From Hydra vulgaris (taxonomy: Eukaryota; Cnidaria; Hydrozoa; Anthoathecata; Hydridae), in assembly GCF_038396675.1 (NCBI RefSeq), contig NC_088921.1, positions 25,253,501 to 25,317,500 of the forward strand: a stretch of DNA of 64,000 nt, written 5' to 3'. The position numbers and the translations under genes are program-made. Of this stretch, positions 35,455-49,936 are shown one piece after another. Positions within the stretch are counted from its first letter, which is position 1. Every line of letters starts with the position of its first letter. The notes under the pieces were generated by a model. That model saw only the letters and a program-made list of their open reading frames with translations, searched no databases and had not been told where the DNA came from.

Positions 35455-35626
35455 ATGTGCAATGGATGTAATATGTGCAATGGATGTGATTTGTGCAATG
35501 GATGTTGTATGTGCAATAGATGTGGTATGTGCAATGGATGTGGTATGTGCAATGGATGTGGTATGTGCAATGGATGTGGTATGTGCAATGGATGTGGTAT
35601 GTGCAATGGATGTGGTTTGTATGTGG
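35455..35626 (+). repeat. 18 bp minisatellite, about ten copies
   Basis: Unit 'atgtgcaatggatgtggt' repeated with a few substitutions in the first copies and near identity in the last five. Because 18 is a multiple of three and the unit lacks stops, several frames stay open. These are not genes. Confidence 0.95.
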
Positions 35627-36406
35627 CAACGAGTAACTAAAATCTTAAAAATTTTAAATTTTGAAATTTATCAGCTTTATCAAGATATTGATATCATATT
35701 ATCAAGATTCAAGAATATTTCTTTTATTTTAACATCATTACCTCTGAATGTTAAACTCGGTTCACACATAAACTAACTTGTATCAGTCTTGCAAAAAAGT
35801 TCATTGTTTTTAGTTTGTTTTGTCTCTAAAGAGTCAATAGATTTTTCTTATACCTCTGTAATTGAAATAATATTTTGAAATAAAGAATGAAAACGGTCGT
35901 TTTCATTTTTTTATTTTTTATTTATTTTTGAAATCTTTTAACTAATTGACATAGGCCAGCAAATGTACATGCTTATAGAAATGTATATATACTTAATTCA
36001 TTTATAAATGGGTTCGTCAAAACTTGTAGTTTTTCAATAAAGTTAACTCATTATTTAAATCTGTATATTTATCATCATTTAATTCTGAAGATGTTATTTC
36101 TGATTCAAATAGTTTTTTCTGTGATAAACATAAACATTTTACCTTTATTACTTATTAAGAGAAACACTGTTAGTACCAACTAACAGAGAAACACTGCTGG
36201 TACCAACTAACAGGACATGTGAGTTCTTTAAAACATGTATTTGAATAATAGAAAAAAAAAATTAAACTTGATCATTAACCGTAGTTCAATAAAAATTACT
36301 TCTAATTAACTTAAATTCATAATATATATAATAATGTAACTCTGTCACTTTTTAATCTGAACAACTGTTGTTGTTAAAAAGTTTTTATTCTGAATAACTT
36401 GTTGTT
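35627..36406. other. AT-rich sequence with a 27 bp tandem duplicate
   Basis: 'gagaaacactg(t/c)tagtaccaac' style unit occurs twice at 36160-36212. No gene recognised. Confidence 0.5.
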
Positions 36407-36682
36407 AAAAAGTTCCGTACTTTTACGGAAATATTTTCCGTTATTTGTAAGGAAAGTATCCATTTAACAAAATTGAACGGAAATTTTTCTTCTTTAAAAT
36501 GAATTTTTCCTTATTTAAAATAAATTTTGAAACACAGAAATTTCCGTGTGAAAAAGGTTTAATTATGGAAGCCAAAGTAAAATTTTTGCATACAAACTTG
36601 TCACATTAAAATGCAATTTTAAATTTTTTAGCAAGGGTGTTTTTTAAATATAACCAATTCTAGTGTGTTTATATATATATAA

Positions 36683-36684
<2 letters not shown>

Positions 36685-36771
<87 letters not shown>
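36685..36771. repeat. (CA)n microsatellite, about 87 bp
   Basis: Uninterrupted CA run directly abutting the CAGGGG element. Confidence 0.98.
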
Positions 36772-36773
<2 letters not shown>

Positions 36774-37715
36774 GGTTAAAGTAGGGGGGCTAGCTGATTT
36801 TTCTTTAAATTAAACAACAATTTTAATTTTGCTAAAATTTATGACTTTGTGAGCAAAAAGTTTCAATTTTTTGCTCACAAATAAATTTAAACTAATTTTT
36901 TGCTTACAAATAAATTTAAATTAATTTTTTGCTTACAAATAAATTTAAATTAATTTTTTGCTTACAAATAAATTTAAATCAATTTTTTGCTTATAAATAA
37001 ATTTAAATTAATTTTTTGCTTACAAATAAATTTAAATTAATTTTTTGCTTACAAATAAATTTAAATTAACGTAATTTATGAATGATCTAAAAGAATTAGT
37101 AATAAAATAAAACAATTCTTTAAGATTTTAAGAAAATTCGCATTTTTTTGTGTTTGATATAGCTAACTTTTCGTATGAGCTAGCTAACCAGACATGGAGA
37201 AAACTCAAAACATTTATATGTTTATACTTATGTCATATAAAGTTGCTTATCAAAAAGTTGTAATGAAGAAAACCTGGGAACAAAAAGAGCCCTAAAATTG
37301 AGACTCCTCTGCCCCAAACGTGAGAGCAAAAAGTTAATAAAATATTTCTTTTTACTTTCTATAACTAAATTAATATTTATCAATAAATTGTTAATTTACC
37401 AAAACAATTTCATAAACATAACTATTTTTTGTTTATGTTATTACATTTACGTTTGAACACCAGAAATTAGCTCATTTTAAAGTTTTTCCCTAATATAGGT
37501 ATTTAATTTAAACATTTGACATGAGCAAATAATTGTGGACAGAAGTCATCTGGTCATCATGCGACACCTCGAAATGCACCTAACAAAAGTACACTAAAAA
37601 TGAAATTTGAAGGACGATTCCCCACTCAAATGGGCTATTCCACATCCCTTTGAGCAAACAATTTTAACTTTCTAAAAACTGTTTCACTTGGTTTCTTATT
37701 TTACTTTAACCCCTG
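36770..37715. mobile_element. hAT-like non-autonomous element with a 29 bp tandem array
   Basis: Ends CAGGGGTTAAAGTA and its exact inverse TACTTTAACCCCTG (14 bp) flank 946 bp without a gene. CAGGGG is a common hAT terminus. A CA microsatellite abuts one end and a TA microsatellite the other, which hides any 8 bp target duplication. Confidence 0.7.
36865..37069 (+). repeat. 29 bp tandem repeat, seven copies
   Basis: Unit 'ttttttgcttacaaataaat' plus 'ttaaattaa', with gct(t/c)a at an exact spacing of 29 bp from 36873 to 37047. Nearly identical copies, so young or homogenised. Confidence 0.95.
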
Positions 37716-39290
<1,575 letters not shown>

Positions 39291-39296
39291 TTGCTG

Positions 39297-39545
39297 CAAC
39301 CGTTCCGTTGTTTAACGGGAAAAAATTGTTTAATTTAAACGGAAATATTCGTTAATTTAAGGAAAAGTTCCAGCAGCTGCGATGACCAAAGCTCTAGTTT
39401 TTTAACGGGAAAAACCCATTGTATTTAAACGGAAAAAATCCGTTTGTTAACGGAAACTTCCGTTTACATGCGATGGATTTTTCCGTAAAATAACGGGTAG
39501 TTTGGTCATCGGCAGCTGCCGGAACTTTTCCGTAAAAAACGCGCT
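39297..39545. repeat. Cluster of inverted 'aacggaaa/ttccgtt' motifs
   Basis: At least eight alternating copies of AACGG(G/A)AAA or its inverse, plus paired 'cagcagctgc' and 'ggcagctgccgg' palindromes, in about 250 bp. Likely the end structure of a foldback-type element. Confidence 0.6.
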
Positions 39546-40744
39546 ATTTTTTTAACAGTGTATTACACTTTATTACAATGTAACATCATATAACAGCTTA
39601 CAATGTAATATGATGTTACACGAGGAACGATTATGAGGAAAGGAGTTGGGTGGTTTTTTTTTTTTAGAAAGCAGTAGGGAATCGTCCATAAATTACGTTA
39701 CACAAACTTACAATAAAAAAAAAAATCAAAAGTTTTCCCTCTTAATTTAAATCAAAAATCAATATAGCCCATCAAGTTTAATGAAAATTGCCGTGTAAAA
39801 AAGCCTAACAACTCTTCCCAGTCGGCATATCTAGTATTGAAAATACTCGGAGTATTGATCACGTATAACATACCGCCATTGATACCAGAAAAATGCGCAT
39901 TTAGTTTTAAGTTTCGAATTCGAGTTCAATACCACTTATTTATCAAAAATACGTATTTATAATATTTGATCAAAATCGGATATGATATCGAACCCGATTT
40001 TGATCAAATATTAACAAATAAGGGAAAAACGAAAATCTTTGCTTTTAAAACGCATGCTTAAACTGATATAGCCAAAATAAAATTTAAATTAAAAAGGTTT
40101 CTCTTGAGCAATTTAGTAAATTATCTCCAGTACAGTTACAGTACTTTTTTTGCACTAAAAGAGTTATCATAAAAATATTTATTACTACTTTTAAATTTAT
40201 TAATTTAGTTTTATGAAGTCCTAAATTTATATAATTCAAATATATGTTAAATCCTATCATTTCATACATTGCTTATTTTATTCCGTTGATTACTATTTTA
40301 TTGACATTTCTGTTATGCTATCACCTTTTTTTGTTCTGTTTTAGAAAATTTAGAAAAATAAGTTAAAATTTTGAGCCAAAACTGACATTTTAATTGTTGC
40401 TAAACGTAAAATTTTGTTATTAGGATTGCAGTTCTCTTATCTGTTTTTTGTTCTTCATTCAATAAGTATTTGATTTAAATTAAATATGATTATAATTTGA
40501 TATTTTATTATGAGATATATGTCTTTATATATAAATATATATGAACCTTTTTAGATTTTTTCATGTTATTTTTAAATTTTTTGTTCACGCAATTCAAGTT
40601 ATATATGTTTATAGTTTGCATATGTGTTTATATTATGTTCAAAATTAAAAAGTTTTTGATAAATATATGTATGTGGTAATATGTGTTATATAATTGTTTT
40701 ATAAATGTATTTTTAAAATAGTATAAAATGTATCTATTGTGTAT

Positions 40745-40944
40745 ATAAATATTATAAGAAGTTTTTATATATGTTATATAAATTTAAATAAATATATTGT
40801 GTTTTATAGTTAGTATATATGTTTATATTATGTTGTTTTGCATGACATAGAAACAGCATAATATAAATATATATACTAACTATAAAACACAATATATTTA
40901 TTTAAATTTATATAACATATATAAACACTTCTTATAATATTTAT
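40745..40944. repeat. Foldback, 93 bp arms with three mismatches and a 14 nt loop
   Basis: 40745-40837 is the inverse of 40852-40944 with three differences. The AT-rich arms carry no gene. The loop contains 'gcatgacat'. Confidence 0.95.
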
Positions 40945-42197
40945 GGACCATGTTTTCAAAGTGTGTGACTTGGCAATCGTGTTGAGCAAGATTTTGCATA
41001 AAGTTGTTATTTATGTTACTAATGTTTTTACATTTGGCTTACCTTTATGTTGGTGTCTATTGTTAAAAATTATAAGTGGTTTTATTATTGAAACTCACTG
41101 CTTTTAATCGTTCAGTAAAAGCCACTCAAGAAAAATCATTTTGCCACATATACATTTTGTTTATATCTTAATTTAAATTTTTAGAACCATTGGCGTACCA
41201 ACATGAATTATTTTCTACGAGCTAACATGAAATAACAATACTTAACAACTACTACTCTCTTATCATGACATCTTATCTCTATCTGATATATTGATTTGTG
41301 ATTCATATATGATGTTTTTCTTTGTATTTACTTATCAATTACATTTTTTCATTTCAGATTTATCATATGATGGATTTATGCAATATAAAAGAACGAATAT
41401 ATGTAAATTTTTATGAATTTTTTAAAAACATCTGCTAATAATTAGTCCAGTCAACGTTCAAACTTAAATTTTGCATATGTCATCTTTAAGTAATTTCTAG
41501 GCTTTTCTAAAAGTGTTTCTTATTCACATGGTTTTACAAGCAAGGTATGCAAGCAAATTTGAGTTGAAAATTTTTTTTTAGCATTTAAGGAGAATTGGCG
41601 TTACACTTTTTTAAATTTAATTTGTTTAAATATAGTAATTTTAACAAATTTAAAAAATTGTTTAAATATAGTAGTTTCAACAAATAAATGTTTGTTTGTT
41701 CTTTGTTTTTTTACTTATTTGTTTTCAGATTCTTAAGAACTTGGCAACTTATCTAAGTAAGTTTTTTTTTTCTTTTTAGTGCAATTGGAAAGAGCTGAAA
41801 GTTATTTTTTAGAGCAATTGAAAAGAGCTGAAGTGTTTTTTAGTTACTTCACACAGTATAACTGATACTGATTTGAGTAAGTTTACTATTTTGTTTTATT
41901 TTATATTGTATTTATATGATATTTGATATATGTTATATTAGATATATATTTTATGTATTTAACATGGAAAACTGACTGTAATTTGTTGACACAAAAGTTT
42001 ATAAACGTAAATCTGCCTATATTTGAGTATATTTTATATTTCTCTGTATCTTTATAAATATTCTTTCTTAGAAAAAATAACAGACTAAAAAAAAAAAAAA
42101 AAATTTTTGAAAGTAGTTGAAAAAATGATGATGTATTTACATATTTCATTGTGTAAAGTGTAATACCACTATTTAAAGGTATGTGAATAGATATATA
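40945..42197. other. AT-rich interior of the nested element
   Basis: A short internal duplication occurs near 41770-41840 ('gcaattg(g/a)aaagagctgaa'). No gene recognised. Confidence 0.35.
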
Positions 42198-42658
<461 letters not shown>

Positions 42659-43650
42659 TTAAATAATTAATTTAGAGTAAAATATACTGATTGACATTGC
42701 TTCATTTTTTTATACAAGATTGTGAATTTATTATTTTTATGCATTAAGGTAAAAATAATATTGTGCATTGTAGTCTAGATTCTTTTTTAAGTAAAAATAA
42801 TTGATGTAAGTAAATGTTGTTTAATATTTTTGATAAACGACTAATGTATGTAAACATATAAAAAGATATGGATTTCAATAAATCTTAAGTTTAAATAAAG
42901 TCTTTGATTAGAAAAGATCACAATTTGTAAAATTCTTTTACGTTCATTTATTCAGTTGCAGCAATAGTAAGATTACTGGTAATATGTTTAATGATAATAG
43001 TTAAATTGAAATAGATAGTATTAGGCTCAACGAAGTTATTAATGTAAATGCTTATAGGCAACTTGAAAATAGTAGTCAAATGAAAAAAATAGATCATTTC
43101 TAAGAAATATTTTACGATTTGCTTGCTATTTTATGGTATAATTGTTTAAATTGTTCAACTATAATTGTCCCTCGATTGTTCAAATATTGTAATAAATAAA
43201 ATCTTTTCAGTCCAAGTATTAAGTTGTTGTGTTATTTGCCAGTGTTACTACATTGTGTTGTCTAGCCTTTTTATAATCTTTTTTAATTATTCTGTAGTCA
43301 CGGAATATATATTTTCTGTTATTATTATCCTAATTCTACTAACAATAAAATGCAAATAGTACTTTTGTAATTAAAAATTGTAATTTTTTTTTTAATATCA
43401 TTTTTTAGGTATTTGCAGGCTTTACTTGACTTTCCGTTTCTGGTACCTGTGTTGTGACTATAAGCAATGACGTTGCTGATATGGAGTCAAAGTTAAAATA
43501 TTTATAGATAAATTTGTATTTAATTTTTTAGATAATATATCAAGTTATTAATGTGTTTTTATTGTTATTAGTGATTTAATAACTCATAACCCGTATTACG
43601 GGTTGCTTACTGCTAGTCATTATCATTATGTTATGAATTCATATTAGTTA
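42659..43650. other. AT-rich sequence with no recognised gene
   Basis: Open frames here are short and low-complexity. Confidence 0.35.
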
Positions 43651-44030
43651 ATAAAATTGTATTGAATATTCTCTGGTTATCGTGTTTTATACGTGTTTAA
43701 ATGCGAGTTTGATACTCAGTAGGCGTCGTATTGTATACCTGTCTTTATACGCATCTGATGTCTATTTTTAATGCGCGTTTGACACGATTAAATGGCTAAC
43801 AAATATTCGTAAATAATGCGTATTCTGGAAAGTTTTAAATGCGCATGTAATACCAGGAAAATATCGTATTGAATATTCTCTGGTTAGCGTGTTTTATACG
43901 TGTTTACAAGAGTTTCAAATGCGAGTTCGATACTCAGTAGGCGTCGTATTGTATACCTGTTCTTATACGCATCTAATGCGTATTTCTAATGCGTATTCGA
44001 CACGATAAAATGGCTAACATACATACCACA
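43651..44030 (+). repeat. Tandem direct repeat, two copies about 218 bp apart
   Basis: 'attgaatattctctggtta' starts both copies (about 43652 and 43870). Each continues through 'gatactcagtaggcgtcgta' and ends at 'aaatggctaac'. CpG-containing blocks such as 'tatacgcatct' and 'aatgcg' recur, unlike the AT-rich surroundings. Confidence 0.85.
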
Positions 44031-44297
44031 TCGATACGTATTTAAACGAGTTTCTAATGCGCATTTACAACTAAATTTGCCGACTGGGTTACTTCTGATT
44101 TTTATATATATTTTGCGTTGCGTAATTTATGGACAATCCCTAGGCAGTTTTTAATGATTCGTTGCCTCCCTTATTTTATTTCTAGAATTGCCCCTGTGTA
44201 ATAGAGTGTAATATATAATTACTACTTTGTGTTTTTTAGGTTTTACTTCTAAGGTCGATCTTACTTCTAAGATCGAGTTGAACTTTTTAGTACATTA

Positions 44298-44894
44298 GGG
44301 ATCGTCCATAAATTACGCAACGCTAAATTTAGCTAATAGATAAAACAAAAAAGATCACGAGTTGATCTCCTACTTCGATTATTCTAATGCTTTTATTAAC
44401 TCGTCTGTCTGTTTGTTTGTTTGTGAGCATCAAATCTTGCAATCAGTTTTTGAGTCACTTTCTGATGATAGATTTACTTCAAATTTTGCATACATACTCT
44501 TGCTTGATGACAATACAATAATCAATAATTAATTTTGTAATAAGCCAATTAATTTAGTTAATTTTAATCGAGTTTATTTTTTATATGGAAAAAAGAATAA
44601 AAATTTTATAAATAAGTACATTGATTGTTTTCACACTTTAACGCGCGTTTAGCGCATTTGGATAAGGCGTTGACTTCGGGACCAGGAAGACTGTGATTCA
44701 TGATTAGCATCTCCCTGAAATTTTTTGTTTTTTTTACACACGCATACAGCCGAATTTTAATAAAATAAAATAGTAGTATCAGAAAAAATTGATTGCAAAT
44801 TTGTGTTATAATAACATATAAAAGCATTGGGTTTTAAAAACTCGATTTTAATTTTACCTGTTTTAATAAGTTTTGCGTTGCGTAATTTATGGAC
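44298..44894. mobile_element. Second copy of the 'gggatcgtccataaattacg' TIR family
   Basis: The left end GGGATCGTCCATAAATTACG is preceded by TA. The right end is the inverse 'gcgttgcgtaatttatggac', which lacks the last 6-8 bases, so the right border is degraded. It contains the tRNA-like segment at 44641. Confidence 0.7.
44641..44712 (+). tRNA. tRNA-like segment (possible SINE head or tRNA pseudogene)
   Basis: An A-box-like stretch 'ttagcgcatttggataaggc' is followed by 'gacttcgggacc', which can form an anticodon stem-loop with a TCG (Arg) reading, then a degraded B-box-like 'gtgattcatgatta'. The acceptor stem is not convincing. It is more likely a tRNA-derived SINE head or decayed tRNA copy inside the TIR element than a working tRNA. 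Confidence 0.35.
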
Positions 44895-45551
44895 TTATTA
44901 GTTAAATAAATAATTAATTAAATACATTTTTTTTTAAGTTTAATTTGTTTATGATTTGTACTTAGCATCAAATATTTTAATAATAACCAATGTTTTCTAT
45001 TGTCAAAAATAGTAGTCATGGCAAACTGTAAGATTAAATTACTTTTAAAATACCCAACAAGAAAACTTGATGCACACCATATATGATAATTCAGATTACT
45101 GATGAACATTCATTTCAGATGGCAATATCAATCAAAATAGACAAGTGATTGTGAAAACAAAGTTAAAATGGAAATTAGTTTTTATAATGTAAAGAACAAT
45201 AAATTCAAACTGTTGTATACAGATTATATGTATACATTATCTATATACAACTATTTTTTACACTGTTTTTTATATACATTTATTTGATTGTTTGTTATTT
45301 AATTTAGTTTTCTACGGTTATTTGGTTGGTATGTTTTTAGATCATATTATATTTGGAAAATGTTACTTTTTTTCATATGTAAATGTGTATGCGTAAATAA
45401 AATTTATATGCTGTTCGAGGTAACTTCTAAGCATACATCTATTAATGAATTGTGTTAATAAATTTTTTTTTTTTTTTTAATTGTTTGCAGTTATTTAAAT
45501 AAACAAATATACATAAATATATATTTTTAAATAAAGACATATTGGTTAATT
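44895..45551. other. AT-rich sequence, possibly including the 5' end of the LINE
   Basis: A T-run at 45462-45478 precedes the LINE ORF1 by about 75 bp. No other feature supported. Confidence 0.35.
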
Positions 45552-46309
45552 ATGGCTATTACAATGGATCAAATAAAAAAAACAATACAAAAAATGTTTA
45601 AAGAATTTACGAACGAAAAAGACGAAATAATGAAGCAACATGAAAAAAACGTGTTAAACATATTAGGCGCAAACACGAAAATTATATACGATAGATTAGA
45701 TATCATCAAAACAAATAAATATATTAGAAAAAGACGTAGAAGAAATCAAAAGAAGCTTAAATTTTCACGAACAACTTTTTGAAGAAAAAATTAAGACAAC
45801 AATTACTTCTCAGGAAAAAAAACAAACATCTCACATCGAAAAGCAAAATCATAATTCCGACTATCTTAAAATAAAAAGTAAACTAGAAGAGATGGAGAAT
45901 AGATCTCGCAGAAACAATTTAAGGGTTGACGGGTGAAAACGAAGGTGAAACGTGGATTGACAGCGAATTAAAAGTCAGTAAAGTTTTTGAAGAGCATTTG
46001 GGGTTAACAAATATTAGGATTGAAAGAGCTCATAGAACTGGTCAGATAGATTTAAACAAACAAAGAACAATTTTATTAAAGCTGTTAGATTATAAAGATA
46101 AAGTTGAAGTTCTAAAAAAAACATCTCAATTAAAAGGTAAAATTATTTATATTAATGAAGATTTTTGTGCCGAAACTGTCACAATTAGGAAAGCTCTACG
46201 GGATCAGATGAAAGTTGAACGAGCGGCTGGAATATATGCATTCATCTCTTACGATAAGTTGATCATTCGGGATTGGGCTGCGAACAAAAGTAAAATATTA
46301 TTTTCGTAA
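45552..46309 (+). pseudogene. LINE ORF1 (coiled coil plus L1-ORF1p-like RNA-binding domain)
   Basis: The start MAITMDQIKKTIQKMFKEF opens a Lys/Glu-rich coiled-coil region. One frameshift near 45715 moves it into 'ILEKDVEEIKRSLNFHEQLFE' and 'KLEEMENRSRRNNLRVDG'. A second near 45930 leads to 'ENEGETWIDSELKVSKVFEE', 'IRIERAHRTGQ', 'RTILLKLLDYKDKVEVLKK' and 'IYINEDFCAETVTIRKALRD'. The NRSRRNNLR-DG and ERAHR motifs are the standard L1-type ORF1 (transposase_22) signature. It functions as an RNA-binding partner of ORF2 in relatives. With two simple frameshifts this is a fairly recent copy. Confidence 0.75.
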
Positions 46310-46391
46310 CACATTTATATATACTACAATTTTATTTTACTTTCTATATAAGACTTTGTTTAATTAATTATTTTAAATTTTACTTATAAAA

Positions 46392-49300
46392 ATGGAGGTC
46401 AAATTTTCATTTAATTTTAATGATGAGAATGCTAGTGATAATAACTATTTTATTGGAAAAAATTTAGAAAGCGAGTATTATTAAATTTCTGAATCTACTC
46501 AATATCTCTGTCAGAACAAAAATAACTTTTCTATATTAAATGTAAATATTCGAAGTATTAACAAAAATTTTGAAAATCTTAAACTCTTATTGCATCAACT
46601 AAACCACGAGTTTCAAATAATTTGTATCACGGAAAGTTGACTTAAAACCAACGGAAAAAATTCAAATTTTGAATTAAATAATTACGCATCGGTTCACTAA
46701 CCGCGTTTTAACTACGCTGGTGGTGGTGTTAGTATTTTTGCCCACAAATCAATTAACTTTACTTCACGTAATGATCTTAATGTTAATGAAACAGATTATG
46801 AGTCGTTGTGCATAGAAATTATAAACAAAATCACCAAAAATATTGTAATTAATTCTATATATAGACAACCATCTGGTAGTTTAAGAAAATTTAAAACTTA
46901 TTTAAGCAGTTTTTTAACCAAAACTAGTTTAACATGGAAACATATTTACTTAGCTGGTGGTTTTAACTTAAATTTGCTTAATTATGCTTCAAATAAAAAT
47001 GTTCAATACTTTTAGATACTCTAACCCAATATAACCTAATACCAACAATAAATAAGTCAATAAGAATAACTAAGACTACATCGTCATTACATGATAATAT
47101 AGTTACTAAAAATTTTCAAAACTGTCGTTTAGGAACGGGTATAATCAAAACTGATTTAACAGATCACTTACCAATATTCTTAATTACTGAAAATAATCCC
47201 CCCTCGAACTCTACAATTTTAACGCGAAAGATCAATGAAAACTCCTTATTGCATTTTCGAACTCTTTTATCAGAAAATATCGATTTCAATCTTATTTTAC
47301 AATCCCATGAAGTCAATAATGCATATGAAATATTTTTAGCGCAAATCTGTAAACAGTATGACATAGCATTTCCAATATAAAATAATAATTATAAAATCCA
47401 AGTCTCTTTTAAACCCCTGGATGACCAAGGGACTAATGAAATTGTCTAAAAAAAAAAAAAAATCTTTATGTTAAATATTTAAGGCATAAAACATATTAAA
47501 ATGAAATAAACTACAAAAACTATAAAAACTTGTTTGAAAAAACAAAAAAATACTCTAAAAAAACTTATTATGCAAAGTTGCTGGAAAAAACCAACGGCGA
47601 CACTAAAAAAACGTGTAATATAATTAAGCAAATAATTGGTAAAAATAAATGTGTAAAAAATAATCTCCCCCAAAAGCTTTTAATTGACGGGAAAATGTAT
47701 TATGATAAAAAAAATTACTGAAAAACTAAACTCATTTTTTCTTGAAGTAGGGCCGAACTTGGCGAGTAAAATTCCGCCAAGTACCATAGAGTTTGAATCT
47801 TATATTAAACCGTTTGAAACTTATATTAAACCGTGTAATGCTATTATGGAAGAATCTAATTTAAATCTAAGCGAGATAAGGAATGCTTTTAATAGTCTTA
47901 AAAGTAACAAAAGTGCAAGCATTGACAAAATTTGTGTAAATGTTGTTAAGTCAGTTTTTGATATCATTGAACCGTCATTATTTCATATTTTTGACCTTTC
48001 ATTAAAACTAGGTTACCGTAATCGCTCCAATTTTTAAATCTGGTGACGAAACTAATATTTCCAACTGCAGACCTATTTCCGTCTTACCTTGCTTTTTAAA
48101 ATTATTGGAACGAATTATGTACAACAGACTTTATAACTAGTTGATGTTAAACAGTTTGCTGTACAGTAAACAATTTGGGTTAAAAAAAGATAATTCAATT
48201 AACCATGCGGTACTCGAAGTGATTAATCATGTATCAGTTGCATTCAATAATGACTATTTTACCTTAAAAGTTTTTATTGATCTGTCAAAAGCCTTTGACA
48301 CTGTTAACCATAAGATACTAATAAAAAAACTGGAACTCTATGGAGTAAAAAATAAAAACTTACTTTGGTTTGAAGGTTACCTGGAGAACAGGTCACAATG
48401 TATTATTTATAAAAAAATTGAAAAAGAAAAACACATTAGATGTTGTGTGCCCCAAGGTTCAATCTTAGGACCATTATTATTTTTATTGTATATAAATGAT
48501 TTGTACTTAGCATCAAATATTTTAAATGTTATATTGTTTGCAGACGACTCCAATCTTTTTTATTCCAACAAAAATATAAAAGCTCTCTTTAATATATTTA
48601 ATGAAGAACTATTAAAAATAAACGAGTGGTTTACAAGTAATAGGCTTTCGTTAAATGTAGAAAAACTAAATTTATTTTGTTCTCCAAACCTAGTAAAGGT
48701 GATTATGTTCCTCTAAAATTACCTAATCTTTTAATCAATAAAACATTTATTAAAAGGGAACCAACCGTTAATTTTTTAGGAGTAATATTAGATGAAAATT
48801 TGTCATGAAAACCACATATAAAATATATATAAAATAAAATCTCAATAAATATTTCCATATTATATAAAACTAAACCACATCTTAACACTGCTTCCTTGAA
48901 AAAGTATACTTTTCATTTATTCATAGTTTTATCTCCTACTGTAATATTGTATGGGGTTGTACTATTATAGTAAATTTAAAAAAATTTATAGTAAGCAAAA
49001 ACACGCATGCAGGATTGTATATGGTGCACACAGAAATTTTCATTGCGAACCTTATTTTAAGGAAGCTTGGTGCCCCAAGTATCTATAAACTTAATATACA
49101 CCAAGTTCTTCAATTCATGTTTAAAATAAAACATGGGCTTTCTCCTATTGTATTTCATTCTTACTTTAGTGAAATCTCGCACAAGTATCCTACTAAATTT
49201 TCAATTTACAACTTTATTGTACCAAAACTAATTTAAAACTATGTTCTTACCAAATCCAGCACCGTGGACCGTTTCTATGGAAACACTTTTCACAATTTAT

Positions 49301-49440
49301 TGCAAAAAAAAAAGAATATTCAAAACATATCTTTGGAACAATTCAGGAAAAAATCTAAGAGTCTCTTATTACAAAATGACTTTGATTTAAAATATCTCTT
49401 TCAAAATAAATACATAAATAATATAAATTATCTAAAAAAA
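46392..49440 (+). pseudogene. CR1/jockey-like LINE ORF2: endonuclease plus reverse transcriptase
   Basis: Start MEVKFSFNFNDENASDNN. The endonuclease has 'FSILNVNIRSINKNFENL', 'IICITES' followed by a stop for Trp, 'YAGGGVSIFAH', 'INSIYRQPSG', 'HIYLAGGFNLNLL' (GDFN altered to GGFN) and 'KTDLTDHLPIF'. The reverse transcriptase has 'VFIDLSKAFDTVNHKIL', 'CVPQGSILGPLLFLLYINDL' and 'ILFADDSNLFYSN', keeping the FADD catalytic pair. The thumb and C-terminal part (48717-49236) retains 'KLGAPSIYKLNIHQVLQFMF'. Stops and frameshifts at about 46483, 47015, 47380, 47700, 48037 and 48716 block translation. A copy of the same group lies at 28860-31600. Confidence 0.85.
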
Positions 49441-49936
49441 TAGTTATTGACACTAGTTCTCTTTTGTTGCAGTTTTATTTTTATTTAGTTTTTTTAGTTT
49501 TATTTAGTTTATTTTGATTTAGTTTTTTTTTTTTTATACTTTTTTTTAAACTTTTATGTTGTTGTTAATCTTTGATATATTGCGTTATATTTCAACACTA
49601 ATATTTATATTATATTAATATTTATATTGTAACTAATATGTGTAAAATTCTTATTATGTACTTAGCTACTTTTCTTTTTTGCATATAAACTGACGATTCT
49701 TTCAATTTAAATGGGGCTCGATAATAAGACAGTTTATGTCTTCTGCTTTTTCCAGCTCTCTTATTTATTAACACGATTTATTTCATTGTAAATTTTAATA
49801 TACGGCAAATAATAATAATAAAAAAAAATAAAAGAAATAAATAAGTTTTAAAAAATTTGTTAGTGCGCTAAGTCTTGCTTTGCTGTATTAAAATCTTTAT
49901 ATAGATTTCGTTAAAGCTTAGCATAAATAAATATTA
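49441..49936 (+). other. LINE 3' untranslated region and tail
   Basis: T-rich sequence is followed by 'ggggctcg' at 49711 and a partner 'gctctc' at 49756, then 'aataataataataaaaaaaa' near 49809-49825, which looks like the LINE tail. The next LINE ends tail to tail about 110 bp further. Confidence 0.45.

Noticed and set aside
35361-35776. Cys-rich (MCNGCG), CAMDVV and HIPHPL repeat proteins
   Set aside because: All come from the 18 bp minisatellite, whose length is a multiple of three, so several frames are open without any start context or conserved domain.
36865-37069. CRISPR-like array of 29 bp units
   Set aside because: Repeats are back-to-back with no spacers.
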